Positions 44,560 through 55,041 of a DNA stretch of 64,000 bases are shown piece by piece (the stretch's first letter is position 1; each line of letters begins with the position of its first letter). The notes under the pieces are model-generated. The model had not been told where the DNA came from. It saw only the letters and a program-made list of their open reading frames with translations, and searched no databases. Both the position numbers and the translations under genes were made by a program. Origin of the DNA: Brachionus plicatilis (lineage: Eukaryota; Rotifera; Eurotatoria; Ploima; Brachionidae); NCBI GenBank assembly GCA_010279815.1, contig QEOQ01000226.1, positions 2,783,045-2,847,044 of the forward strand. The letters are read 5' to 3'.

Positions 44560-46800
44560 AGTAGTAGTAGTAGTAGTAGTAAGAAAAACCGCGGCATGAA
44601 ATGATCATGCGGAGCGCGTCAACAGTAGATGACGCCCTGTAGCGATGGCGAGATGCTTGTCGAGGTTGTTCTTGAATGAGTTGACTGTAATTGAGTTGAT
44701 GACTTCGTCTGGTAGGCCGTTCCAAAAGTTAACAATTCTATTATTGAAAAAATTGTGCCTTGGATTACAACATCTTACTATTTCACGCCTGAAAAGTCCT
44801 CTATGACCCCCTCGCGGCTCCGAGCATAGCGGTTTTGCGTACCAGTTTATGTGCTCTAAATTTGATTCAAGCTTAAATTTCTGTATTATGTCTCCGCGGA
44901 TACGCCTTATTCTTAGTGTAGTTAGCCCTAATTTGCTGCATCGATCTTCGTAGTTTAAGCTTTTGAACTCATGTATGGTTTTCGTGGCTCTGTGTTGTAC
45001 TTTTTCTAGCAATTTTATGTCTTTCTGGGTGTATGGACTCCAGGCCGAGCTTGCAAATTCCAAGTGCGGTCTAATATAACATGTGTAAAGCTTTTTCCAG
45101 AGTTTTGCGTCTCTTAGGGTAAAAGCGTTCTTTAATGAGCTGAGTATAAAGTTTGCGTTAGCAGCGGCTTTACAGACTTGGTGTGATGGCTTAAGATCAT
45201 TAGAGATAAAAATGCCGAGGTCTCTTTCGCTTGTGGTTTCAGTTATTCTAATGTTTGTATTTGAGCTGTGGTCTGACATTGTGTAGGTTGCTTTTGGTTT
45301 GTTTTTGCCGATATGCATTACTTTGCATTTCGATAAGTTTAATCTCATCAGCCACTTGTTTGACCAGTCGTTGATTGTGTTTATGTCGTTTTGTAAACTT
45401 GTGGTGCTGTTTTCAGGGTGGCTCGGGTCTATTTTGGCTAGAATTTTCGTGTCGTCGGCGTACATTTTCGGCTGATTGGTAATTCCATCACTGATGTCGT
45501 TGATGTAGATGACGAAGAGTGTAGGGCCGAGTACAGATCCTTGTGGGACACCGCTTAGTACCGGTAGCCAATCTGATTCGTGTTCGCCTAGAATTACTTT
45601 CTGCTTCCTGTTTTGTAAGAATGAGCGTATCCAGCATAGGAGTTTCGATTTGATGCCATATTGTTCAAGCTTGTGTATGAGGCGAGCGTGTGGTACGGTG
45701 TCGAAAGCTTTGGCGAAATCGAGGAACAGAATGTCCAGCGGGTGATTCGAAGCTGATGCTTTTGTTGCGTAGTCCATTGTTTCTAAAAGATTAGTTACGC
45801 ATGCTTTTTTATTGACGAAGCCATGTTGATTTTCGGATATAAGCTTATTTTGTGACAAGAACGACATGATTTCTCTTTTAACAATTTTTTCAAGTACTTT
45901 GCATACAACTGATGTCAGTGAAATAGGCCTGTAGTTCGATGGGTCGGTATTGTTGCCTTTTTTAAGGATTGGAGTTACTAATGCTTCTTTCCATTTATCT
46001 GGAACACTTCCAGTGTCTAACGAGAGCTGGAAAATGCGTGTTAAGGGAAGGGCGAGCGTGTTAGCGCATTGTTTAAGTACGTGAGGATGGATACCGTCCG
46101 TGCCGATTGATTTATGGGGGTTTAGTTGGCTAAGAACCAGTATAACGTCAGAGGCTGTTACTTTTATTGTGGAGATAGAGTTGGGCGTTCTCGAGGCGAA
46201 GACTGGCATTCCTTCGATTGTTTCCTCTTGAACGAATACGGAGTTAAAGTGTTGGTTTAAAATGTTCGCAATCGTGGTTTTGTCTTGTTGAGCTATTCCT
46301 TGTTCATCTTTCATTAAATTGATATGAGGTTTAACCTTTTGCTTGCTGTTAACGTATGCATACAGTCGTTTCGGGTTGTTTTTGTCTGATGCTAGCTTGT
46401 ATTCGTAGTTTCTAGTAGCCTCGCAAGTTTTTTTTTCTACTTCAAGTTTTGCCTTAGTGTATTCGAGTTGTAGCTGACGATTTTTTCCACCTGAGGCTCG
46501 AACTTTGTTCCAGCTAGTTTTTTTTTCATTATCAGTTGCTTTAGTTCTTGGTTCATCCACGGAACTTTTTTTCTAATGACTTTGTGGTGTTTTATTTTCG
46601 GAATAAAAGTGTCGCATGCTGAGTTATATATCCTGATGAAAGAATTGTAGCAGCTGTTAACATCCTGTTCAGTGAAAATTTTGTCCCAGTTGGCAGTTTC
46701 AAAGGCTTTGTTCAATTTGGCATACTCGCCCTGGTTATACTTGTACCTACAGCTTATAGAAACTTCTGATGTGCAAGTAGCAAGTTGGTACTCCCATGTT
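44560..46800 (-). mobile_element. CR1-like LINE, 5'-truncated, nearly intact RT
   Basis: A minus-strand insertion in the DUF229 intron. It ends at a run of TAC triplets (GTA on plus) at 44560-44580 and extends back to about 46760-46800, just after where the endonuclease should end. The only obvious lesion in the RT reading is a one-base shift in a nine-base homopolymer (46518-46526). The copy is therefore young. Confidence 0.8.
44605..46560 (-). CDS. LINE reverse transcriptase
   Basis: The 651-codon frame carries the complete RT: SIGTDGIHPHVLKQCANTLA, NNTDPSNYRPISLTSVVCKV, LDILFLDFAKAFDTVPHARL, LSGVPQGSVLGPTLFVIYIN and KMYADDTKI with the catalytic aspartates. The CR1-type thumb follows (CYIRPHLEFASSAW; NRIVNFWNGLPDEVINSITV). 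It synthesises cDNA from the element RNA at a nicked site. The first ~20 residues of this frame (MDEPRTKATDN) are an artefact of reading the linker out of register. The true upstream protein is in the frame at 46437-46892. Without the endonuclease the copy cannot act alone. Confidence 0.8.
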   Translation of the reverse strand: MDEPRTKATDNEKKTSWNKVRASGGKNRQLQLEYTKAKLEVEKKTCEATRNYEYKLASDKNNPKRLYAYVNSKQKVKPHINLMKDEQGIAQQDKTTIANILNQHFNSVFVQEETIEGMPVFASRTPNSISTIKVTASDVILVLSQLNPHKSIGTDGIHPHVLKQCANTLALPLTRIFQLSLDTGSVPDKWKEALVTPILKKGNNTDPSNYRPISLTSVVCKVLEKIVKREIMSFLSQNKLISENQHGFVNKKACVTNLLETMDYATKASASNHPLDILFLDFAKAFDTVPHARLIHKLEQYGIKSKLLCWIRSFLQNRKQKVILGEHESDWLPVLSGVPQGSVLGPTLFVIYINDISDGITNQPKMYADDTKILAKIDPSHPENSTTSLQNDINTINDWSNKWLMRLNLSKCKVMHIGKNKPKATYTMSDHSSNTNIRITETTSERDLGIFISNDLKPSHQVCKAAANANFILSSLKNAFTLRDAKLWKKLYTCYIRPHLEFASSAWSPYTQKDIKLLEKVQHRATKTIHEFKSLNYEDRCSKLGLTTLRIRRIRGDIIQKFKLESNLEHINWYAKPLCSEPRGGHRGLFRREIVRCCNPRHNFFNNRIVNFWNGLPDEVINSITVNSFKNNLDKHLAIATGRHLLLTRSA

Positions 46801-46892
46801 AGCATTAAGTGTGCTTGTTCTCGCGCTCCGAGCAGTATCAGGCATAACTTTTTTTGAAAGCCATCTTTTCTTTTTAGCAGCATCATTATCAT
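46437..46892 (-). pseudogene. LINE linker region, other frame of the same protein
   Basis: It reads RYKYNQGEYAKLNKAFETAN, then RIYNSACDTFIPKIKHHKVI and RKKVPWMNQELKQLI, the endonuclease-to-RT linker of CR1/L2-like LINEs. It continues into the RT frame after a single-base shift in the A-run at 46518-46526, which could also be a sequencing error. The first residues of the frame look like non-element sequence. Confidence 0.7.
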
Positions 46893-47040
46893 TTGGTAGC
46901 GAGTTTAAAACTTCAACTGCAACAATTACAGGAATGGTATCTTTACTTGATTTCACTAATTCATATTGTGTAATAGCTCTGTCTCTTTGTTCGCCGACAA
47001 TAACAGTCAACTTTGAAATATTCAAATTATGCCAATTTAA
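46760..47040 (-). other. GC-richer segment 5' of the LINE, unrecognised
   Basis: An open minus-strand frame here reads ISKLTVIVGEQRDRAITQYE, then VEVLNSLPNDNDAAKKKRWL. It may be a piece of an older transposon or gene into which the LINE inserted. The next TIR-like end (CAGTGGTGTTCCGGAGTTAG at 47393, minus strand, followed by TA) could belong to the same older element. Confidence 0.25.
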
Positions 47041-47639
47041 ATTTATTGATTTAAAATTAATTAAATAAAAGTGTGAATAAATGGATAATTTTATTTTTAT
47101 ATAGATATTATATAAAAATAAAAATTTTATATAGACAATTTACAAATTAAATTGTCCGGTCAGGTTACACGATCCAAAATAATAAATATATGAAAGTAAA
47201 TAAAAAATTTGGTTACCTCAATATTTTTTCTTTCTTAAAAAAATTGAAATAATTTGGCACTTCGAATGAAATGACATTGAAATGAAATTGCATTTTTGGC
47301 ATTCAATTTCATTTCAATTTTTTGAACATTTTTTTTTTACATAAATTAACGTAAATTATCGTAAATTACTAACTCCGGAACACCACTGTATATAAAGAAT
47401 TTATATTATTAACTTATTATAAAAAAATTTAATATTTTGCCAAGTCAAAAAAATTCTTTTAATTCAGGTTGATCAAAAAATTTTTTCAAATATTTTTTTT
47501 TATTATTCTAACAAAAGGAATTTAACTCTCAAACTTTGTTTTAGAAAAAAAAAAAAAGGAAAAAACGCAGTTCGGCGGCGTGTATAACGAGTATAACGAA
47601 GAACGGTGTTCTTTGAGCGTTCTTTTTTTCTGGGTATAA

Positions 47640-48890
47640 AAATTTAACTTTATTTATTTTGGCTTATATTTTTTGGGGATGACAAATTAAATTTTTTTAA
47701 GATGACAAAAATAACTAAAAGTGATGACTAATTTAATTTGTTTTAGCTGTCTATAAAAAACTAATTATTCTGACAAAAAAACTAAACGACTGACAAATTT
47801 TTATATTGAGATGACTTTTTTATAATTTTTCACTGACAAAATAAAACCTTATTTGTAGACAAAAAAAACTAATTTTAGTGACGAAAATATTTATTTAAAT
47901 GACAAAATATAAAAAAAATAAAAAAATATAAACGATTATTTTTTTTTTAATTTTTTTCCCTGAGTTGTTGATTTCTTTGGTCTTCCTCGTTATATTAAGA
48001 TATATAGAAGAAATAGCCAATAGAAGAATTTTTGATATTATTTTCTGAAAATGAATTTAAGCAAGGAAAAGAATAGTCTAAGATTGATTCGACTAAAGAT
48101 TTATATAAATTTCCTAGTGTGTTTTGATTGAGACCCTTTTTTTTGTTTGACAATATCTTAATAATATTTAGTCTTTTATTGCAGCGTTCTTTAATTTTGT
48201 CTACCAGTATATTATAGTTTAACTTAGAATCAAATTTAATACCAAGAAACTTGATTTCTTTTTGGCTCACTATTCTGTTTTCATAAATTTTTAAGTTTAG
48301 ATTATCACTCTCTTTTTTGTACATAGAAAAGACTACTGAACAAGACTTTTCAACTGATATCTTTATTATCCATTTAATAAGCCATTTTTCTAGTTCGTTG
48401 GTGTATTTATTAATTATTTATTATGTATTTATTATTTATTAATTTTACTAGCCATGCTAAATTTATTATTTTTATTTATTTGTTTTCTGTACCGAGATAA
48501 GCTCCTTCAGAATAAGTTAAAAAGTAAAATAAAAAAAATTCAATTTAAGTTAATAAAATGAGATAAAAAAAAGAATCAAAATAAAGTAAATAAGCTAAAA
48601 AAATGAAAGTTGAAAAAATTATCAGTGAAGTAATTTGTTTGTCACCTAGTTTAGTGTTCATTAGTCATTAGTCATTAATTAAATTAGTCACCATTTTTTT
48701 GGTTAATCTGTCATCCCGAAAATATTTAATTTGTCGGTCAATTAGTTTATCTGTCAGTCAGTTAGTTTAATTGTCACTCAATTAGTTTAATTATCAGTGA
48801 AGTCGTTTGTTTGTCACCTGGCTTAGTTTTTTTGTCAGTAAATTTAGTCTTTTTTGTCAGTCCATTAAATGATGGCCATTTATTTTGGCG
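47640..48890. mobile_element. Element with inverted arrays of short TGAC/GTCA repeats
   Basis: From about 47680 to 47900 the plus strand has many degenerate units of the type TGACAAA..AACTAATT. From about 48630 to 48880 the reverse complement appears (TTAGTTTAATTGTCAGTCA). The two arrays face each other around ~730 bp that include an RT relic. Long inverted ends made of internal short repeats are typical of foldback-type elements. Confidence 0.45.
47995..48330 (-). pseudogene. Reverse-transcriptase C-terminal fragment
   Basis: The frame has KEIKFLGIKFDSKLNYNILV, KERCNKRLNIIKILSNKKKG and LYKSLVESILDYSFPCLNSF, matching the connection/thumb segment after the catalytic core in non-LTR RTs. Nothing upstream or downstream is preserved. 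It lies between the inverted short-repeat arrays. Confidence 0.6.
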
Positions 48891-49610
48891 AATAATTTTT
48901 TGATACCTAATTTTTATAAAAATACTGCTCTTTTTACACAAATTCATCTAAATTAACAACACTTGCCTTTAAATTAATTAAAAATGCATCCTAATTAAAA
49001 TACAATAAATTTTAAAAAAAGGGTCTATAGTGATAGGTGACCAGTTCCAGTACCCCTCACCTAAAATGTGTGACCAAGGCTGGTCACCTGATTTACGAAG
49101 GAGTAATATGTGACCAGAAATTGGTCGCCTATTTTTAGTTTGGTCACTTATTGTATTTAACATTTAACATATTTTTAATCTCTTTTAAAATAATTTTTCA
49201 AAGATTCAGACTTGAAAAAGCTAAACTTTATTGGATCTTTTAGAAAAGAATAACTAAAGAAATATGACATATCACTGTAGACCCAAAAATGAATGGGCTA
49301 AGAATGGGATATTTTTTTAAATTGATATTATTATATTAGAAAAGATGTTTTTTTATTAAATCAGCGAAGTTTTTATTAAAACAGTTGTTTTTTATTAAAT
49401 TAGCAGCGAGGAAAACAAAGGGTCATTTATTTTTTGTTAAAAAGAATTTTAAAATTTTCTTTTAATTAATTTGCTTATCTTTTTTTAGAGCTTTTTTCTT
49501 CTAACCACGAACACTTGTTCTTCAAATTTGTCCGGATTTTTACCTCTTTAAAAATACGTACACCCATTTGCAAGATTAAATCTAAATTTTTACATGATAA
49601 GATAATTAAA
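48891..49610. other. Non-coding intron stretch
   Basis: AT-rich, with a GC-richer patch at 49020-49140 that repeats GTGACCA / TGGTCAC in both orientations. There is no gene. Confidence 0.4.
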
Positions 49611-49622
49611 TCATGATCCATA

Positions 49623-49879
49623 GATTGGTTTTAAGCCTTGAATCTGCATTAAAATCAAGCATTTTAATTTTAATGGGGGCATTAAAGCTTGAGATTTTTT
49701 TTCAAATAGTCAAAAATAAAATACAAATTGGAAAAATTTTATTTGGATTCAATTTTTTGTTCTGGATCAAATGTAAAATTAAAAAAATAATTTTTATTTT
49801 TCACAAAAATCTCAAGCTTTAATGTAGCATTAAAATTAAAATGCTTGATTTTAATGCAGACTCAAGGCTTAAACAAATC
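49623..49879. mobile_element. MITE with ~70-bp near-perfect inverted ends (257 bp)
   Basis: The left arm (GATTGGTTTTAAGCCTTGAA, then CTGCATTAAAATCAAGC) and the right arm are reverse complements over about 70 bp with few mismatches. The interior is short and non-coding. The apparent open frame across it is created by the repeat. The target duplication is unclear. Confidence 0.7.
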
Positions 49880-50512
49880 GTTAGGGGATGTAGTGTGAAT
49901 TAAGAATGTTTTTACATGGTCGAGATGGTGTATGGTGCACGTACCAAAGCTCAGTTTCGGTTTATGAAACTGCTATATCAAACAACAGAATACGGTACAT
50001 GTAACTACAGATTTATTTTTGATAATTAAAAGCTTATATTAGTATTGATAGATCCACTAGAATCTTTAAATTTCAATATTTTTTATTATGTTTTGAAAAA
50101 AATTTAAATTATTTTAGATTACTAAAAATGATTAAATATCCATATCACTTTTCACTTTTAATTTTTTTTTTGTCAAAAGTATTCAAATAATTAACCAAAA
50201 AATTTTACAGTTGATCTCCTGAGCTGGTGTTTGTATTTTAATAAATGGTCAAAATTCAGGTAAAGTTGACCAAAAATGCTTTCTTCGTTTTTTACCAGCG
50301 CTCATTTACATGTATCGTTTACACCAAAGGCTTCAGCTTTATTTTGGCACCTTTTTAAATTAATTTATCCTTCATAATCTTTAGATTCATAAGCCAATTT
50401 TATAAAGACAATAATTACTCATATCCAAAAATACAGCATATCATGTCAATATTACAGTCTATATATAAAAATGCTAAACAAATAAAATTCTGCTAATTAA
50501 ATTTTTCATCTA

Positions 50513-50985
50513 CAGTGAAAATTCGGTTTAAGAGAATAAAAAATATTTTTGTTGTCTCTAAAACCGATTATTCTCTAAAATCGATAATGGCTGTTGACCG
50601 AAAAAGTGTCTTATCTGGGGAATAAAAAGAATGATTTTAAGTGATAATATTTTATTAAAAAAAGACAAATTTATTATTTAAATCAAAAAAAAGCTAAAAT
50701 TTCATTTTATAGGATATAGATCAAGGATTTTTGGTTCCGTTGATTTAAGGAGCAGGATGTTTTGAAGGTAAAATTAAATGACAAATTAATTTGATAAGAT
50801 GAAATGGTTTAATAATTTTTTTGCCGATTTTTTTTATCACTTTCTTATTATTCCGGAAGTAAATTTCATAATTAAAAGCCGACAAAAAATCGAGAAAAGA
50901 CAAAAATCGTGTCTGTACTATTTTTCAAAATTCTCTTAAATCGATTTTCTCTTAAATAGATATCTCTTAAACCGAATATTTACTG
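50513..50985. mobile_element. pogo/Tc1-like MITE (473 bp)
   Basis: The ends are CAGTGAAAATTCGGTTTAAG and, inverted, CAGTAAATATTCGGTTTAAG. TA lies on both sides (50511-50512 and 50986-50987). Subterminal repeats of TTCTCTWAAATCGAT occur near both ends. There is no coding capacity. The CAGTG start and TA target match the pogo branch of Tc1/mariner. Confidence 0.75.
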
Positions 50986-52317
50986 TATTGTTTTTTTTTA
51001 ATTAAAAAAAATTATTCATGTCAAATTTGATTACAAAAAAGAAATTGTTAATATCTAAAAACTAGACTTTGATGAGAGTGGTTGGAAAAAATAATTTAGA
51101 AAAGAATAACTAAAGAAATATGACATAATATTTTTTATAACAAAAGAGAATTTTGTTATAAAACTATAAATTTTTTATTTAAAAAAGAGTAAAAGACATT
51201 ATTATTTTTTTTTGAATAATAAAGAGTTCATATCAATTTCTTTTTATTTAAAAAATTTCAATGTTTTTTTTGATAAAAAATTTTAGATTTTCGTGTTCTC
51301 TATTGTTGTATTAACTTAACTTCTTTTTTATCTACCTCACTTTGATTTGCAACTAATGCTCAATTTAGCATTGTGAAATTCAAATAGAAATTGAACAAAA
51401 CTTTTTAATTTTTTAATAAATTAAAATTTAAGTTCAATCTCTTAAGTTTATCTCTCCTAATTCTTTTTGATTGCGATAAAATAGCTCAATTTTCGTTTTA
51501 AAATAATTTGAAAACCGACGGCTAGAACCTTTATTTTGGTTAGTAGTTGTATAAAAAAAAGTTTTAGAACTAAATGACACTTTTAAATTCGAAAATTCAA
51601 ATTTAAGGCACACATCAAATCCATGGGGTAATTTTTTGAATATAAATTTTAGATTTTTTTTTTGAGAAAAAGAATTATTTTTTGCACATTTAATGAGACA
51701 TTACAAAAAAAAATTAATTTTTATTCTTTTCTATAAACTATTTTTGAAAAAAATTCGAAACATCTTGTTATATGACTGCATTTAAACTGAATTTTCGTTT
51801 TTTAAACCATAAAGTGTATCTTGATACTGGGACATACTTCATTGCACTTTTTTTTTCCAAAAACACAATTTTTATTTAGTAAATTAGATCAATACTTAAT
51901 TTAAAACTTAATTTTATTTTCTTTTTTGTCTTTTTTATACATTAGTTAAATTATTTTAGGTAAAAATAGGTAAATTAGGTTAATGTTGCAGTATTTTTTT
52001 TAATTTGTTTTATTATATTTTATTTTAATATATTAAAAATATAAAAAAGTTTTGTTCAATTTACTAAAAAATTATACCATCAAATTAAAATGTATTGAAA
52101 TAAATTGGAAAGTCTTAATTAATAAAAAAATTTAACAAATATAAAAAAAAATTGTTTTCACAAATAAGTAATCAATAACATGAATTTATTTTTTTGATGA
52201 TTTCTAAAAAAAAAGGAAAAATTTATCAAAATCTTTGAAAAAATCAAGAAAAGCCAAAAATTTATCTATTTTTCAAATTTATTTATTTAAAAGAATTTAA
52301 AAAAAAATTTTTTTAAG
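50986..52317. other. Non-coding end of the DUF229 intron
   Basis: AT-rich, ending in a long T-run and AAG acceptor at 52315-52317. I see nothing else. Confidence 0.5.
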
Positions 52318-53253
52318 AGACTCCCATTTTTTAGTGTTTTGATGCCTCGGTCATTTCAAGAACAATATCCAGAACAAATGAAAAATCTCCGATTAAATTC
52401 CCGAAAACTCACGACTCCATTTGACATTTATGAAACTTTTAAAGATTTGTTAAACTTTGAAAATATTGAGCGACCACAAAAAAAGCCTCCTCGTGGCATA
52501 AGTCTTTTTAGACATATCCCCTCTAATCGATCATGCGAGGACGCTCAGATAGAAGCTCATTGGTGTTCTTGTCTGAACTGGAAAAACATTGACATAACTT
52601 TGAATACCAGTAAAAGTATACAGAACTTCACTTCAAATCAAAATAAAATTGCTCGATTTTCCCAATCAAATTTCAAAAATTTTTCTCAGTCAACTTCAAA
52701 GGCTGAAAACTTGAATTTTTCCACCTTTGAGCATCTTGAGCCAAAACTTGGTCAATATTCACATCTTGCCCTTTTTTTGGCATTCGAATCAGTGAAATTT
52801 ATTAATTCTCTGATTGATAAAGAGCTAAAATTTTATTGTTATCAATTACGTCTTTACTCAATACATAAATTGTCTAGGTTGATCATAAACAGACAGGTGC
52901 TCGCTTTTAAGCAGAGTAAAGACATTCACGGCCGAGAGGCCTTGTTTGAAGAGAACTCCAATATTGAAAAATATTTTGAGAATGACATTTTAAAACCAGT
53001 TGAATTGAACAATTCAAATGTTTCGAGGGTGGTGGGCGATCATTTGAATTTTGAGCATGTTTTCCAAATTGTGTTGACAACTTGGCCAGGAAATGCCACA
53101 TTTGAATTGGCATGTAGATACAATCGATACACTGGCAAGATTAAATTCAACAAAAATGAAATAAGTCGAATAAATAGCTACAAGTCTTCGGCAAATTGTA
53201 TTATGAATAAAAGACCTGATTTGAGGGCCTATTGTTTTTGTAAATATTTTTAA
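52318..53253 (+). CDS. DUF229 protein, coding exon 2 of 2
   Basis: 311 codons plus TAA. The exon opens at AGACTCCCATTTTTTAG and reads RLPFFSVLMPRSFQEQYPEQ, the direct continuation of the SDHG region in DUF229 proteins (LEERLPF...). Further family blocks are LTTPFDIYETFKDLL, RGISLFRHIPSNRSCEDAQI followed by HWCSCLNW, and near the C-terminus TWPGNATFELACRYN, ISRINSYKSSANCIM and YCFCKYF. The paired cysteines suggest an extracellular, disulphide-stabilised end. The join to 43490 is phase 0. An acceptor at the later TTTTTTAG (52334) would delete the conserved RLPFFS, so the earlier AAG is preferred. Confidence 0.85.
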   Translation, partial: RLPFFSVLMPRSFQEQYPEQMKNLRLNSRKLTTPFDIYETFKDLLNFENIERPQKKPPRGISLFRHIPSNRSCEDAQIEAHWCSCLNWKNIDITLNTSKSIQNFTSNQNKIARFSQSNFKNFSQSTSKAENLNFSTFEHLEPKLGQYSHLALFLAFESVKFINSLIDKELKFYCYQLRLYSIHKLSRLIINRQVLAFKQSKDIHGREALFEENSNIEKYFENDILKPVELNNSNVSRVVGDHLNFEHVFQIVLTTWPGNATFELACRYNRYTGKIKFNKNEISRINSYKSSANCIMNKRPDLRAYCFCKYF

Positions 53254-54069
53254 AAAATTATTATTCAAAAAATTTATATCTAATAAAATTTTATTTAAAT
53301 ATTTTCAATTTCTTTAATTTAAAAAATATATAAAAATCGAGGTGAGCCTTCAGAAGAAGAGACACATAAAATACAAGGTAAAATCCACATAAATCCACAT
53401 CCTCGCTATAAAAAGATCTTTTCCAAACAGCACAGTATTTCGATGTTCCAAAGTTAAGATGTGTCAGAATTATAATTTTATTTTTTTAACAGAGTGGATC
53501 ACAATAGAAAGCACTAAAATAACTATATTTCACTTATTTTGTATGATTAATTCAAAAATTGATGTTATTTTACGTAATCTAATACAAAATCTAGCATGAG
53601 TTTCAGACTTGTGTGTATTCATTTTCAATTTTGTTTCTCAAAGTGTTTACAAAATTAATCTGAAATGATTTTAAGCAAATTTGATCATCGCCGGTTCATC
53701 TTTTTGAACAGCCCTGTAATTTTTAATTTTCTCTGGAAATTGAAAAAAAAAGGAAAAATTGACAATTTTTGGCTTTAATTTTCTTAATCTATTGATGCTA
53801 GATGAGATCGATGCATGATTAATGAACTATCGGCAAAGTAAAAATTTTGATCAAATTTAAAAATTAAAAATTGATCAGAAAATTTTTAAATGGGCCATTA
53901 AATTTCATCATAGATTTTTACATATTTGTAAAATTTTTTCTCGATAAATATAAAAAAATTTAAAATTAAATAAAAGAAAAATTTCTTAATGCGTTAAAAA
54001 ATTTTTGTAACATTACTATAATTTTAATAATATTTTTTTAAAATAAAAAGAAGAAAATTTTCTCTGTTT
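53254..54069. other. Non-coding stretch
   Basis: 3' flank of the DUF229 gene, then AT-rich DNA up to the next LINE. I see no further feature. Confidence 0.4.
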
Positions 54070-55041
54070 TAGGTCCACTTCTTTTTGTGATCTACATAAA
54101 CGATATGTTAGAGATCATTTCAAATAGTTGTGAAGCATATGCTGATGATACAAAGATTTTATCAGTTATAAAAAATTTTGATTCAGTCCTTGACCTTCAA
54201 AACGACATTGATAAAGTTTGCAAATGGTCTGAAGATTGGTCTACTCAGCTTAATGTTGAAAAGTGTAAAGTTCTTCATATAGGCCACAGCAATGAAAAAT
54301 TTAATTACTCAATTTATTCTCAGGCACTAAATAAGTCGGATTGTGAAAAGGACTTAGGAATTTACATTCAAGATGATTAGAAATGGGACACTCAAGTAAA
54401 AAATGCAACGTCGAAAGCAAATCGTTTATTAGGAATGATAAGAAAATCGTTTAAATTCCCTACGCTCGAGTTGATTAGGTTACTATACTGTTCACTTGTC
54501 AGACCGCACTTAGAATACGCGATTAGCTCTTGGTGTCCTTATTTTGAAAAAGATGTGAATGCGCTGGAAAAAGTACAAAGAAGAGCGTCAAAATTAGTTC
54601 ATGAACTGCGTCATTTAGACTACTCGGAACGACTATCAAAGTTAAAATTAACCAACTTGAAAACAAAAAGAGTACGTGGCGATTTGATTCAAATGTTTAA
54701 GATAGTTAATGGTATAGAGATTGTAAATTTTACCAACGGGATCAATTATAGTTCAAACACCAAGATAGATAATAGAAGATATGAGTTGAGAAGACACAGA
54801 CAGAACCTTACACGAGAGCTAGTTAGGAGTTGTGTTCCAAGATTTAACTTTTTTATTAACCGGGTTGTCAATGATTGGAATAAACTACCGGAAGAAATTA
54901 TCAACTCAAGGAATACAAACAGTTTCAAAGCAAAACTTGATGTTTGGATGGCGAAACGATTTGAAGCGACTGCTATAGCTCATTAGAGCTCTGCTTGGTT
55001 GACTCCAAGCTGCAGTTTACACTACTACTACTACTACTACA
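54070..55041 (+). mobile_element. CR1-like LINE, strongly 5'-truncated
   Basis: The element begins abruptly inside the RT at GPLLFVIYINDM (54073), runs to the end of the RT C-terminus at 54986, and finishes with a short 3' UTR (GCTGCAGTTTACACTACTAC) and a TAC-repeat tail. The family tail is shared with the copies at 9.6 and 44.6 kb and the solo tail at 21.4 kb. Confidence 0.8.
54087..54986 (+). pseudogene. LINE reverse transcriptase C-terminal part, one stop
   Basis: The frame reads EAYADDTKILSVIKNF (catalytic box), STQLNVEKCKVLHIGHSNEK, CSLVRPHLEYAISSW, ALEKVQRRASKLVHELR and FINRVVNDWNKLPEEIINSR. A single in-frame TAG at 54378-54380 (after YIQDD) interrupts an otherwise clean sequence, so decay is recent. 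It lacks everything before the YADD block. Confidence 0.8.

Noticed and set aside
46747..47025. First exon of the minus-strand gene ending at 44066
   Set aside because: The frame runs into LINE sequence and no donor or phase match to the terminal exon could be shown.
49613..49822. 69-codon frame
   Set aside because: It lies across the arms of a MITE and has no coding character.
55020..55041. Trinucleotide runs (TAC)n considered as CRISPR-like or satellite arrays
   Set aside because: They are short simple-repeat tails at LINE 3' ends, with no spacers, in an animal genome.
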